Assembly (NCBI GenBank): GCA_025331565.1
Contig: JAFREQ010000093.1
Coordinates: 2,161,001-2,225,000, forward strand
Length of the DNA: 64,000 nucleotides
From: Holacanthus passer
Taxonomy: Eukaryota > Chordata > Actinopteri > Pomacanthidae
Direction of reading: 5' to 3'
Numbering within the stretch: the first letter of the stretch is position 1; the number at the start of each line of letters is the position of its first letter. The translations under genes were made by a program, and so were the position numbers. Under the pieces are notes generated by a model. The model saw nothing but the letters and a program-made list of their open reading frames with translations. It was not told where the DNA came from and did no database searches. This document shows positions 38,650-49,500 of this stretch, in pieces.

Positions 38650-41600
38650 CCTTGTCAAAGTACAATTCAAGGAGAGCCACTGCAGCACCAAGGGGACACA
38701 ATGAGACAGACAGACATAATCACAAGTCCAGGATACAGTGACACTTGTCCACACATTTACACCCTGTTCCACCCACTCACTCGTTCACACACACTCTCCT
38801 CAACACGCCTCTCTTTTCTTTTTTCTATCTTTGCTTCGCTATCCCTCGCCATTTGAATTCGGGAGGCAATTAGTGAGAACATGATCAGATGATTCCATAA
38901 AACAAGGCTGTGTCTCTCCGAGGAAACAGACGGTTCCTCAATCTTGTAAAGTCGAGCATAACAGAATCAAGAGAGAGTAGGACGGCAATCTGGACTGTTA
39001 GTCCTCTGTGTGATTTTGACCAGTATGACAGGTTCATCATTCTTGAAGAGCAATTTCATTAGATGCTGTATGAATATTAAAAGACCAAACCAGTGTGTTA
39101 GGGTTATGTATCTGATCTCCACTCATTTCTGTATTCTATGAATATCTGTTTGCAGACTCTTAAAACTTTTATGCTATTAAAGGTCCGGTGTGTAGATTTT
39201 AGAGGCATCAAACAGTGAGGTTGCAGCTTTCAACCAACTGAAAACCCCTTGTCTGACCCTCCACTTCCAAGAGTGTGTGTAAAAACAGGAAAGTTCGTCT
39301 GTAGAGTCAGTGTTTGGTTTGTCTGTTGTGGGCGACAGTAGAACAATGGCGGTGCAACTCCGTGGAAGAGGACCTGCTCCCTCTGTAGATATATAGGGCT
39401 CATTCTAAGGTACTTAGAACTAACAGTACAAATGAAAACATAATCATGAATATCAAATTCCACTTCTGCCAACAGATCCCCTAAATCCTACACACTAGAC
39501 CTTTAAGTTGATCAGCTTTAATTGTTGATGTGATATGAATGAAAGCTTAACAGGGCAAATGCGACTCAGTAAATTGGTGTGACATTATCAGCTTTTGAGA
39601 TGACGCATCGCTCTGTTGGAGTTGTTGGAAATACGACAATGCAGTTGACTAGAAATTTGACAGTAGTGACACAGAGTGGAGCTTCTTCCTTCACAAATGA
39701 TCGTTGGAGGGCAGGCACACAAACATGACTATCCGTAGGATTGACTCTATTCTTTGTCATATCCTGCTATCAAGGGTTTGGAGCCTCACTTCTTTACATA
39801 ATGATAATGGCACATTGTCTGGGAATAGATTTCTATCCTTTCCTCTTGACTTCATCACTCTCTTCATCATTGTAAACTGTCTGCCAGTCCTATTGTCTGA
39901 ATACAAAACCGCCTCAGCCATTGATTATGACTGCATTGCATACTGTTTGATCACTGCCTCATGGTCCACAGTGTAAATACACTTCTGTGCAATTGTTCTG
40001 GGGATAGATTTGAAGAAGACCCACTCTCTCTGTGTTTGTGAGCTGATGTTAGCAGACTATTAAACAAGCCACTTCAGCAAACATCTGATTCTGAGTGATT
40101 TCTTCAACAGCATCAAGTCTATGTTAATGTTTGTCAGTTATTTTATCATTAGAATTATCACAGGAAGCAACCTCTACTTAAACTGCATTACTACACAACA
40201 ACACAGTGACTTTAACAAAGACTAGTGCAGATTTGATGTTAATTATCTGTGTGACACAAGTAAAGCAAGGTTCAAGAGCCTGTGACAGATTTTCATGCTT
40301 TACAGAGACGAAACCAATGGTTTAGAGCTGCAACAATTAATCAATTGGTTGATTGACAACTAAAAGATTTATTCAATTCTATGCACAACTGGCAAACATT
40401 TGAAACTTTTTGTCAAACAAGTCACCTGAAGGTGTCACCTTTGGCTGTAGGAAATCACAGCTTTATTCACTATTTTCAGATACTTTACAGACAAAACAAA
40501 TAATCGATTAGTTGAGAAAATAATAGGCAGATTAATCTAAAGTGAAAATAATCATTAGCTGCAGTAAATTTTAAAATGGTCATTTAGGAAGGTCAGATAT
40601 AGTTACGGAGCTAGTGCAGTCACTTAGATGCTGCCTGTATCTCTTCCCTGAGATATTTAGAGGTGGTAAACTCAGATTTTGAGGTCCGTAATGTGTCTCT
40701 TTTCAATACTGTGCATGCACACGTAGGATTTTCGGATGCTCTCCACCACTCCCTCAATCCACTGCCCGCAAAGACTTGTGCTGCCAATGTCTTCTGTGGG
40801 ATTCAGCTGCTCGTCCAGCACAGATCTCTACACTGGAGGTTCGCTGCAGTGGGACATTTCTTTGTCAGATTTGCACATTTCTATCCTATTGAAAGACTCT
40901 TTCACTAAAGTTGGAGGGAATGCAATCAGATTTAGTTGTTTCCAATCAGGTATTGCAAACACAGAAGAACAAAATACAGAAGAACATCAAACTTACTTAA
41001 CTTTTCCACTGTACGTAAGCCAAAGGAAACCAGAGCAGATATGATCACATCTTCTGTTTTAATATATACAAAAGAGTATTGACTGTTTACTACAACAGAC
41101 AATGCAATCTATCCCTATTGCAGTTGTGTTGACCAATCAGTGGAGAGTTTAGAGGCTTACTGACACTGACCAGTCAAATGCCAAAACGTATTAACAGTCC
41201 AGGTTGACAGACAGTTGGGTGTTACTCAAGGCTCATTTGTAAATGTGTGTTGATGCAGAAATACAAATTGGCTTATTTAGTTCACCACAGATCTGCAGCC
41301 ATATAAAACACGTTCACAACTTGACTACTGCAAGCAGACAAAGGCATTTCTACAATGCAAACATGCAACTTTCATATTGAAATAGCTTCCAAACTCTGTC
41401 TGAATTCTGACATGGAGGCACTAACAAAGTGTGAGTGTTTGTGTGTGAGTGCGTTCCTGTTTTACATGGAGCTGACAGAATGTGCTGCCCTGCAGAGAGT
41501 GTTTGTGTTGCTAACATCAAATAGTTACTCACCAATTACAAAATCTCTTGACCTCTGAAATGCTAATCATCATCGCAGCTAAATTTTAAATGTTAACCCA

Positions 41601-44600
41601 CGCTGCTTGTGTAGGAGCATCACAATGAAAATAAGAGGTTTCTTCAGCAGCTCACAGTTAATCATCTGGTTAATAATAGTTTATTATAAGTCTGTTTTGA
41701 AATGTTACAGATAGTGTGAAAAAGCAAGAATCTCATGTAAGAGAAGCAACCTTTGATGAACTGTAAGATGCAGGGATCGTTATTATAAGTATTAACCTGC
41801 ACGACGGTGGCTGTCGCAGACTACAGAGACAGTAACACTGGAAGTGAGCCATTTGCTCTTTCTATTCCAAAGGAAACCACAGACATACAGCAAATATCAC
41901 TCTCTTTTTTGCATTAGTGCCAAGTTAAATGGTGAACTTTGATCTGCAAATTCATGCATTTAGCCGACAGAAACTCTGCTTCGGGCATGTCGGCTTCTGA
42001 AAAGCAAACATGCTTCTTGAGTGGACTAAAGCACAAAGCAGAACCGAACTCCATATTTACAGTAATTGCACAACGATTTGATAAATGTTTTAAGTTGCCC
42101 TGGTGATAACCCAAATCCTTAAACAGCAGCGCACCTTAAGAAACGCCTAAAGCGTCAAAGCTATGATTCAAACTTTCACAGTAATCTCTTTTAAAATACA
42201 CATCAAAAGTAGAACCTTAGGCAAAAAGATGTCATCTCAACTTTGTACAACAGGTTGACCCCGTCTAGTTTAATTCAATAAGTAAATTCAATAATCATTA
42301 TTTTTTCATTTAGAAAATCATCAGACACAAGGTGTTCTCCCTCCATCTGTGACGACGTTCACTCTCTCCTCCACCCATCGTGCATCATCACAAACATGTT
42401 GAACCGACTCCCTGAGGCTGACTCACACACACACACACACACACACAGACACACATACACACAAAAGCACTTATTACCACCTCCACACACAGCCCTCATA
42501 AGTCAGAAAAAGTGGGAGCCCTCGCCCACCATTCATAAACTGCTCTCTGTCTCTCCTTGGCCATGAAAATCTATCCATTCCAGTCCCCCTCTCTAACACA
42601 CACACAGACACACACACACACACACACACATTTGATTTCCCTTATCACCAAATGTTATAAGTGCTGATAGTTTCCTCCCCCACAGTCCACAGCTAACTGA
42701 GTTATAGCACCATCACACAAAACATCACAACTCAGGCTGTGGCTGTTACTATGGAGACACGTTATTGCTCTGGCGACACCTCGGGGGCGAAGCATCTCAT
42801 GTGAGCCCATAAAGTCACATCATACCTGCACACCTGCACCGTGCACCTGTAGGCCGGTCTTTTTCACCAGGGCATACCTTACTGCACTCACTCACAGTCT
42901 AATCATGTGCAGCGGAAGGAGTGGATGGAACAATTAGTGGATTAATTGACAGTTGATCAACACAAAATTTACACTTTGAATATTGCTTAATGTCATGTTG
43001 TTTCATGTCATCACAAATTGAATATGTTTGAGATGTGTACTGTTGATTTGAAGGCATTACCTTGGACTGAAATTGTGAATGCTGTTTTCGCTATTTTCTG
43101 TTCTATAGAGCAAATAATTAAGCCATTCATAGTCTAATAATTTGGTGTCCTCTGTAATCTAATGAGTTGTATCATTTATTATATTTTATTTTAAAAATTA
43201 GCCCTAAAACCAGTAAAAAAGCTGTGACATAAATGTTTCCACTGATAAGACCCTTAGTGCTTCATAATATTGTGACATGTCACACACTAAGCTAAATGAC
43301 TGTCTTTGTTAGTGCTTGAAACTATTCATATACCACATATAGCACTCACCATATAACAAAGGATATCCACAAATAATATGTTTATGAGAAATGTATCTGT
43401 GGCCTTCAGCAGTCAAGCACAAGTCAAATTAAAGCCAAATAAAACACAAAAAGCTTGATCACATTAATTTAACGAATATAAGTGTATGTACCTCATAACT
43501 ATAAGAAAAGTAGATCTGATGCTTATATGAATATGAAGTCATGGTTCGTCTTAAAGCCACACATGACTCACCTTCATAAACGTGATGTTTACTATCAGTC
43601 ACACTTGTAGCTTTAGTCACAAGGGACAGAAATATGATCACAGTGTGACAGTACCTAATGGGAAACTACAACTCTTACACTCTTTCTTACTAAAAAAAAA
43701 CTGAAACTACTTTCCATTATGTTTTCCTGTTCCCAACACAAGGTGACATAAAACTACCCAAAGCATTAGTTGTGTACACATTTCCACAAAAACAAATGTT
43801 CCCTTTCGTGTTCCTTAGTCTAGACGAGGAAAGCAGTTTTAAAGTGTAGATCCGTCCTTGTGACCCCATGTTTTCAGCAACCAGCATGACTTTACTGCAA
43901 AGTATAATTTGTGTATCCACATGAATCCACCTGCCTCTTTATCCTTTCAGCGTACTTGAAAAAGCTCTCAGCGTTATTTAAGGACATGCAGACCCAGACA
44001 TAGTCCTATAAATAAGAAATAATCCCAACTGTGTGACTTTCTGCTGTAAAGTGGGGACACTGGAAAGAATGACCTTACTTTAATATTTCCCACTGTACCT
44101 TACAGAATAAAGCGGTGTGCTGGTTGTTGTATTTAGCAGGGTTGCAAAGGCAAACACTTTCTGTTTCCTGTTTGTATTTCACGAAAACCAGCTAACTTAA
44201 AGGGTAAATTGACACATTCCTTACAAAGTGCAAACAAGGTGATCAACTGAAATCAGACACAGGAAACACAACATACAGTTAGTGATCGGTAATCTTGAGC
44301 TAATCACCATTAACAGACATTTGACAGAAAACATCACGTGACACTGTTTATCTTGTGTGACGTATAAAATTATAGTGAACATCAACTGAATGAACGTTAT
44401 CTGACAGAGTACTTCTGCCCTCATGAACTAACTTTCATAAGAGGATCGAATCAGACAAGAAATCAAGGTGGCTTTCGGTCTATATTACATTTTGGAAAGG
44501 AAATTGACCTTCAATGTCATTTATTTAATCAGAAATATAAAAGCACAGCTAATAAAAGAGAGAGAATGAAAAGGAGATTCTGCTTGATGCTCCTCAATGG

Positions 44601-45399
44601 GAAAAAAATGTGTCTGTCTCTCCTACTTTTAGATTCTGTATTCTTCCTCCCAAATGAAGATCATAGTAGAAAATGTAAATATGAGTTGAAAGATTTAAGA
44701 GTTCAGAGTAACCATATCATACTTTATGGTATTTACATGGAATTTTCAATCATATTATTCCCATAAATAAGGAGTTCTTGGACACTTTCAGGGACTTCTG
44801 TTGTCATCTGTTTACTATCCTTCCTTAAAGTGGCTCCTACTGTTGCTATCCCTTTTCATTAGTGCCCCTCCTCCTTGGGGAAGGGAGGGTGGGCAGTCAT
44901 TATGAAATTATTTGTTATGAAATCCTTTAAGTGTGCCTGTGTGCTCTCACTGTGCTTATTAAAAAGCAATAGTTGCTGACTTATATTATTATCAGAGGAG
45001 AGGACAGTGCATGGTATGAACAGTGACCAGGAGCCATTGAGGGCCTAGATGAGCCTCATGCAAACTCCATGTTGAGTGTTAGAAATATACAAGGCTGAAT
45101 ATCTACGAGATAATAATGTGTTCAATAAGAAGAAGAAGAAGAACATACAATAAAGCAGGATGTGATGTCTTTATTATATTTGTTAATTCGTACTGTTATG
45201 AAGCCTGTCTGGGCCCACATTTAACATGGTAACATGTATGATACGGTTATTTATAAGACAACCAGAAAACTTATTCGTGAATATTTTCCTCACTCACCCA
45301 AGACACTATGCGGAGAATGGTCTGAGGCTGCTGGAAGAAGGTGACGGGGTCGAAGGCTCCTCCGGCTTTCCCGGCTCCGTACGCCTGCATCCCCTCCAT
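24184..45399 (-). CDS. syngr1: SYNGR1, synaptogyrin-1, isoform 1a (complete, 4 exons, 233 aa)
   Basis: Synaptogyrin-1 is a four-pass MARVEL-type protein of synaptic vesicles that influences exocytosis and short-term plasticity. Coding exons in transcript order are 45298-45399, 29165-29402, 27193-27338 and 24184-24399. All junctions are GT-AG and phases agree; the total of 233 aa equals the human 1a length. It starts MEGMQAYGAGKAGGAFDP, close to human MEGGAYGAGKAGGAFDP. Transmembrane segments lie at about residues 25-50 (ILRIVSW/LFSIVIFGCIA), 72-92 (FMGSMAFLCCMAFLALDVYF), 115-133 (FWSFMWFVGFCFLANQW) and 150-170. The highly conserved cytosolic loop YFPQISSVKDRKKAVL follows TM2. The C-terminal tail (FQRYKLGADSALFSQEYTDP... 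GGYQRQDY) is cytosolic and Tyr/Gly-rich, and its last exon differs from isoform 1b. The frame stays open 68 codons upstream of the chosen ATG, but that stretch is low-complexity and is taken as 5' UTR. Adjacent to TAB1 in the same orientation, as in human. Confidence 0.96.
25450..25920. mobile_element. Fold-back repeat element with arms of about 120 bp
   Basis: The left arm, GAGTTAGACGAGGAGATTGA, then TGTCAATATGAAGCTGGAGC, then CGTAGCTTAGTATAGAGACA, pairs with the right arm at 25795-25915, whose reverse complement reads TTAGATGAGAGGATTGATGC, AATATGAAGC, TTAGCTTAGCATAAAGACTG and CAGCTAGCCTGGCTCTG. The interior is about 200 bp and non-coding. The structure suits a non-autonomous DNA transposon; other copies lie at 945, 10822 and 58205. 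In the SYNGR1 intron before exon 4a. Confidence 0.75.
26872..26973 (-). CDS. syngr1: SYNGR1 alternative terminal coding exon (isoform 1b type, 33 aa tail)
   Basis: A 102 bp in-frame exon with a good acceptor (TTGTTCCAACAG) follows exon 3 by 219 nt and ends in TGA. It encodes GAQALFSMEKLKNVSFEEEY followed by IKLFPPQPNQPFV. The human 1b tail has the same plan, with AL, a basic residue cluster, (K)DLSFQEEY and LFP near the end. Joined to exons 1-3 it gives 195 aa, close to the roughly 191 aa human short isoform. The tail lacks the Tyr-rich region of 1a. No exact AATAAA was found closely downstream on the minus strand; an ATTAAA at 26358-26363 is a weak candidate. Conservation supports a real mutually exclusive 3' exon; usage is inferred. 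Confidence 0.82.
   Translation of the reverse strand, partial: GAQALFSMEKLKNVSFEEEYIKLFPPQPNQPFV
31100..31470. repeat. Dispersed fish repeat (unclassified)
   Basis: AAATATCTGGCTCCTTAGCT, then CACTGTGTTCACCAGTTAGT, GTTTGGTGTTGAGCAGGTAG and GCTGCAGATTCAGGTGATGA match the layout of a repeat I recognise as widespread in percomorph fish introns. Superfamily not known to me. Confidence 0.5.
31822..32045. repeat. Local direct duplication around a CT-rich core
   Basis: ACAAAATGGAGACAAGCATA...GTTACTACGATA...TCAGATCCC (31824-31881) recurs as ACAAAATGGAGTCAATAACA...GTTACTAAGATA...TCTAATCCC (about 31982-32030). Each copy is followed by a CTCCTCTCC-type pyrimidine stretch. Confidence 0.6.
33030..33370 (+). 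repeat. Dispersed fish repeat, second half
   Basis: The order CTTTGGTAATATCTCAAATA, AAATACCTGCAAAAACTAAT, CCCATCAGCCTCAGCTGTAC, TTAGTGCTAACTAGTAATTG, CACCTGCTAAATATCAGGAT, TAGCTCAAAGCTGTGCCTAA follows a very common fish repeat. The front half of the same family appears at 49620-50060. Confidence 0.6.
35345..35460 (+). mobile_element. SINE remnant (tRNA-derived type)
   Basis: CTCCAGTTCAAGTCTGACC (degenerate B-box) is followed by TTGCAGGTCATTCCCCATCT, CTCTCCTCATTTCCTGTC and AAGGCATAAAATGGCTCAAA. This order, from RNA pol III B-box to a CATTCCCC/TCTCTC block to an A-rich AAATGCC-like end, is a widespread fish SINE layout. Truncated at the 5' end. Confidence 0.6.
36229..36279. repeat. GTGTGTGTGA decamer repeat
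   Basis: About five units of a GTGTGTGTGA-type decamer, a compound microsatellite. A further GT array lies at 36439-36473 and a CA array at 36593-36616. Confidence 0.9.
38479..38500. repeat. (GT)n microsatellite
   Basis: Perfect GT run, about 80 bp from the GA array at 38583. Confidence 0.9.
38583..38644. repeat. (GA)n microsatellite
   Basis: A GA run of about 60 bp interrupted by CAGACAGACA near its start. Confidence 0.95.
39177..39506. mobile_element. MITE, 330 bp, inverted ends flanked by TTAA
   Basis: Left end TTAAAGGTCCGGTGTGTAG and right end CTACACACTAGACCTTTAA (as read through AAATCCTACACACTAGACC) form inverted repeats of about 25 bp with 3-4 mismatches. The interior is non-coding. 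This AAAGGTCYRGTGTGTAGGATTT end is a family I recognise as abundant in fish genomes. TTAA on both sides could be target-site duplication. Confidence 0.8.
40323..40567. mobile_element. MITE with TAGAGCTGCAAC ends and ATCGATTA motifs
   Basis: Left end TAGAGCTGCAACAATTAATC; right end AATAATCATTAGCTGCAGTA is its inverted partner. The interior holds AATCGATTAGTTGAGAAAAT, typical of the very common fish family with repeated ATCGATTAATCG. Non-coding and diverged. A possible fragment of the same family is at 42925-42965. Confidence 0.75.
42421..42452. repeat. (CA)n microsatellite
   Basis: A CA array followed by ACAGACACACATACACACA. A second CA array lies at 42598-42630. Confidence 0.9.
42745..42758 (+). 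promoter_or_regulatory. RFX X-box-like motif
   Basis: GTTACTATGGAGAC matches the RFX consensus GTTRCCATGGYAAC at most positions. It lies 3.7 kb upstream of the IFT27 start and inside SYNGR1 intron 1. Motif match only. Confidence 0.35.
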
Positions 45400-45830
45400 G
45401 GTCCTCCTCCTCCTGCTGGGAGCACAGCCTCCTCTCTGGTCCTCCCCTCCTCCCGCTGCTGCTGCTGCTGCACGGGCACAGGGCGTGTGGAGCACCGGGC
45501 GCCCGACACGGAAAATCCCCGAGTCTGCTCCTGCTGCTGCTTCCCTCACTGATGATGATGATGATGAAGATGCACGGATGGATGCTCGTCTTAGTTTGTG
45601 CACACTTGTTTTTGTTTTTTCAAAATATAACCTCTAAATCTCCCGTCGTCCTCTCCTGATGCGCCCCCGGCAGAGGAAGCCGTGTGCCCGTGTTTTGATG
45701 ATACTCCCTCTCTCTCTCTCTCTCTCGCTCTCTCTCTCTCAGCTCCCGAGCCGGTGGCGGACACGTGAACGCGCCTCAGGAGCTGAAACAACCCTCGTAA
45801 AAAAAAAAAATGGTGAGCACGCGCACGTCT
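45400..45830 (-). promoter_or_regulatory. syngr1: SYNGR1 5' UTR and promoter region
   Basis: GC-rich and CpG-containing sequence immediately upstream of the SYNGR1 ATG (45399). It holds a GCT trinucleotide run (45455-45470), a GAT run (45551-45567) and a TC microsatellite (about 45706-45740). No TATA box seen. The transcription start is not located. Confidence 0.5.
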
Positions 45831-46065
45831 TTATGGCGGAAGCGCGCTTTCTCATTTGTTTGAAGGGCTTCACTTGACTAGCAGACAAGAGAAGATACTA
45901 AAAACACAAAAATGATTCAACCAGATTGATATTAAATAAAGCCGAGCGAACATATCTTAGATTTATATTGACGTATATTTCGGTCTGAAAACCACTGTCA
46001 CAATATGACAATAAAAAAATGTCCATGTCAAATAAGTGATTTGTGATGCTGAGGCAAGAAAGTAC

Positions 46066-46079
46066 GTCCCCTGGTGGTC
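46066..46079 (-). promoter_or_regulatory. CTCF-like motif between SYNGR1 and IFT27
   Basis: On the minus strand CCACCAGGGGAC matches the CTCF core CCASYAGRKGGC at all but one position. It lies between two divergent genes with very different expected expression (neuronal and ciliary), where an insulator would make sense. Occupancy not shown. Confidence 0.35.
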
Positions 46080-46279
46080 TTACCCGGCTTTGCTCCTTAT
46101 TAGTCCTTATTACCATAAATTAACCTTTAAGACAGTGTATACTCAAAGTCTATATATTACTGTGCTCGACAGTTTTACTTTTGATACCGACTATTTACTA
46201 AAATTAGCAGTAATTGTACACAGGTTGAGGATACGTGCCTGACAGACTAACTCAGGGGAAGGAATACACAAGCACATAC

Positions 46280-46511
46280 GCTTTTACGTCCGCATAACCA
46301 ACCAATGACAGAACGACTACGCGCTTACGTATTCACTGGCTCAACCAATAAACCACGTCCTTGGCTGGTTGCTAAGAGACGCGTTGTGTCCATGTTGCCG
46401 AGGTACAAGGAAGAAGATGTTTCGATGCATAAAAACATAAAGTAGAGTTTATTTAGCATCATAAGTGAAACAAAATATTTTAGCAAAAGTATCTGGAAGT
46501 TATCAACTGTA
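46280..46511 (+). promoter_or_regulatory. ift27: IFT27 promoter with CCAAT boxes and X-box-like site
   Basis: CCAAT boxes occur at 46302-46306 and 46345-46349. GTTGCTAAGAGAC at 46368-46380 has a perfect RFX left half-site (GTTGCTA) and a degenerate right half. TTACGTC and TTACGTA elements are nearby. RFX-driven X-boxes close to the start are a known feature of IFT genes. The start codon follows about 130 bp later. No TATA box. Confidence 0.55.
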
Positions 46512-49500
46512 ATGGTGAAGCTGAGGGCGAGATGTCTGCTTGTCGGTGAGGTTTTTTAAATTCAGTACAGCCTTCTGCTAGTAAAGGTTAACGGTATGAC
46601 GGCTAAAGCTAACAATCAGCTACTAAACCCGAAACACTAAAAACAAATAAATACATGTTCCTCTGTTTGTCTAATAGTTTCCTAAACGTGCAGAATATGT
46701 GTTTGTTTAAGTATCGTGAGGGTTTATCAGATTCAGTTGAAAGCATAACTATTTGCTGGCTCTGTTCTCTTCAGTGCTACTTTCAATAACTTAGATGTTG
46801 TGACAATCATTTGCATCACAGATAAAATCACAAATGCTGGTAAATCTAGCTGTATTCATATACTCTACCTGATAATTTGGCAATACCAATTTTCTGCCTG
46901 ACAAAGACAGGAAGGTGGTTAATGACTAACTGACAAAGCAGTCGTTAAACACACACTTGCTTATACACTTAAAATACGAATTACAATGTACATATACTCA
47001 GATTATGAAATTTGTCTGTGTCTTTTCATCTTTGTTTGTGTGTGTAGGAGATGCTGCAGTGGGGAAAAGTGCCCTTTCCCATATGTTCCACAGTGATGGT
47101 ACCCTCTTCCAAAAGAACTACAGCATGGTGAGAGCATTAACACACACACAAAAAATAAAAGGTTGCTGGTTCGATCCCTGGTGTAATACTGCAGGGCATG
47201 CAATTCCAAATATACTGCAGTGTGTGTGGAGAACACTCCTCATAATAATAAGGATGCACTTTATTCACATCACACAATCATAACAGAGGAATTGGGTTGT
47301 ATAACAACTGTTTGAGGGATTTAGGGATCGGGCTGTGCTCTGAGTCAGGGACTAGCCACAGGCTTATATTTTTACATTCAGGTAGAGTAACTGAAGTTTT
47401 GAACAGGGTTTGAAGGAGCGGCTGAAGGAGTTTAATTCTAGCTCCTTGCCAGCCCAGAACAGTACACAGTATGTTGGGATTAACCTGATCCATGTGGTAT
47501 AAAGTGCTGCAGTGCTCTATTTATCCAGTATTCACTTGTTCGTTTCTACTTGATACTACAGCAACTAATCAGGGAATTAATCATCAAACGTCTGCTGCTT
47601 TAGTTGGCACATTTTTATCCAGTCTTTGTTCAGAGTAAGAGTAAGTACAGGAGACCCCATGAGTGCTCATTCCTGTAGATATCTTAGTAGGCTCCATTAT
47701 AGATATAGTAAAACTAGACAGCGTAGTTGAGTAGCAGTAAAGTAGTTTTGGAGCAGGGTTTCATAAGCAATCACATATAGTCATATATTTCAAAATATAC
47801 TTAGTCAATCAATACTTTAAAAATAGGCAACTATTGAAATATCCAATTTTAATATTATTTCATTTTGCCTGAGGTCATAGGATTTACCCAAGAAGTAATT
47901 ATGTATCAGTTGCAAATCATCAAGACCAATTATGGTCACCGATAATCATGATCATGTTACATATGTCGTTTATTTAGTGGAACTACCTGCAAGCTTTTCA
48001 AGGACCTGCAGAGGTCTCTTAAATCTACTACAGGAATCAGCGAAGTGCAAAACAGCATAATGTACCAATTAATGCTGATGCAGAGAAGGCTAATCTGCAT
48101 TATTTATGCTAATCTACATGAGGGAGAGAAGTGTGTCATTAACCTGACTCTGTGATATATGGGGTCATGGCCGCTCACTGATTCACACACTGTCAAGTTT
48201 CAAGGGCTCCTGACTAAATGACACATGGAAGTGAACGAAGGTGCAGTCCATGCATTTGTGAACATAAATATATGCACTAGTGCAACTTACACACATTCAT
48301 TTGTGCATTTACCATTAAGCCCTGTTGATGGTTAGGGTACAGAACAGGTTGGTGGGTAAAATACTGGACAAGAGCCAAGTGTGTGTGTGTGTGTGTGTGT
48401 GCACGCATGTGTGTGTTTGTTCAGTTCTTGCTGTGTCAGCAGTATTGGGGGTTCTGAGGTGACAGGAACGTCGATAATTAATACAGCAGGATTCTGGAAA
48501 GCCACCAGAACAGGTACTTAACAAGTGCACACACACACACTGTACAACAACAGTGTTGAGTTTCTCCATACTGCATAGGCCACTTGTTTATGATGCTATA
48601 CGCATCTGTTCATGCAGGATTAGCAGAGTATTAACAGAGTAAAAGGTGCTGCAATAGTGCTGCATTTTTAATATGCAGTGGCTTAGTACACTGTATGTGC
48701 TTGCTGAACTGCAGGCGGGCCTTCACGCTTCTGTAAGGCTTTTCTGTAGTCAGGTCAAAAGACGCCCAACCACCTCCCAGTGCGTTGCAGTGATGTCAGA
48801 TGGACTTCAGAGACAATTCAGCAACATGTTTAAATAGCCTTCGCTTCTATTTCCAGTCACTGCAGATACTTCATCAGTTTCAGTCATCCCATCTCTGTTT
48901 TTCACGCAATAAGCGGTAGATGCCAACAAAAAAAAAAAAAGAACAACAGCCTGAAAATCCATGGTCATAAGCAGCTGACTACCAACAACCACTACACGGT
49001 GCGTTAGTAAACACAGTGCTCCTTTTCAATGTCATCGACTCAAGACAAGCACGTCATCAGTTAAAGATACACCATCAAGCAGGTAGCCCTGTGTAATGGA
49101 GATGCAAATCGCTGCAGCGCTGGGCTGACATGTCGAGTCTAATCGAGTTAAGCCAAGCCGGCATGTGTGTATGGAAGAAGGCTACTATACTACTGCATAA
49201 TAAGAAAATCTACAAAAAATGAAATAAATACAGAGCACACAGATGGAATTGTGTAAAAAAGGTAGGGGATGGGATTTCACATTGAAAGTAAGAGGAGAGG
49301 CATGCAGGTTAGCACCTGTAGATCAAGGCCCTGTCTCCACCAGACACCACTTTATTAGCTGGATGCACTGAAACAAATGCTCATGGGAAAGTGCCGGTCA
49401 CGGTCTCTGCTGTTGCTATGCAACCGTTAAAACACCTATTCGAAGCCACCCGCTTCCTTCGTATTAGGTGAAATATTTTTAACTTCTTGTTCACTTGGCG

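Larger units (their letters stand above)
29403..45297 (-). other. syngr1: SYNGR1 intron 1 (15.9 kb), repeat-rich, no supported gene
   Basis: No ORF here resembles a protein family. Listed separately: a dispersed repeat (31100), a duplicated purine-flanked block (31822), a second repeat family (33030), a SINE (35345), GT/CA/GA microsatellites (36229-36616, 38479-38644, 42421-42630), two MITEs (39177, 40323) and an X-box-like motif (42745). The long stretches between them are AT-rich and unremarkable to the eye. Confidence 0.7.

Noticed and set aside
47155..47185. Possible tRNA gene (GGTTCGATCCC B-box)
   Set aside because: Only the B-box and T-arm-like part is present; no A-box or acceptor stem could be formed. 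More likely a SINE relic.
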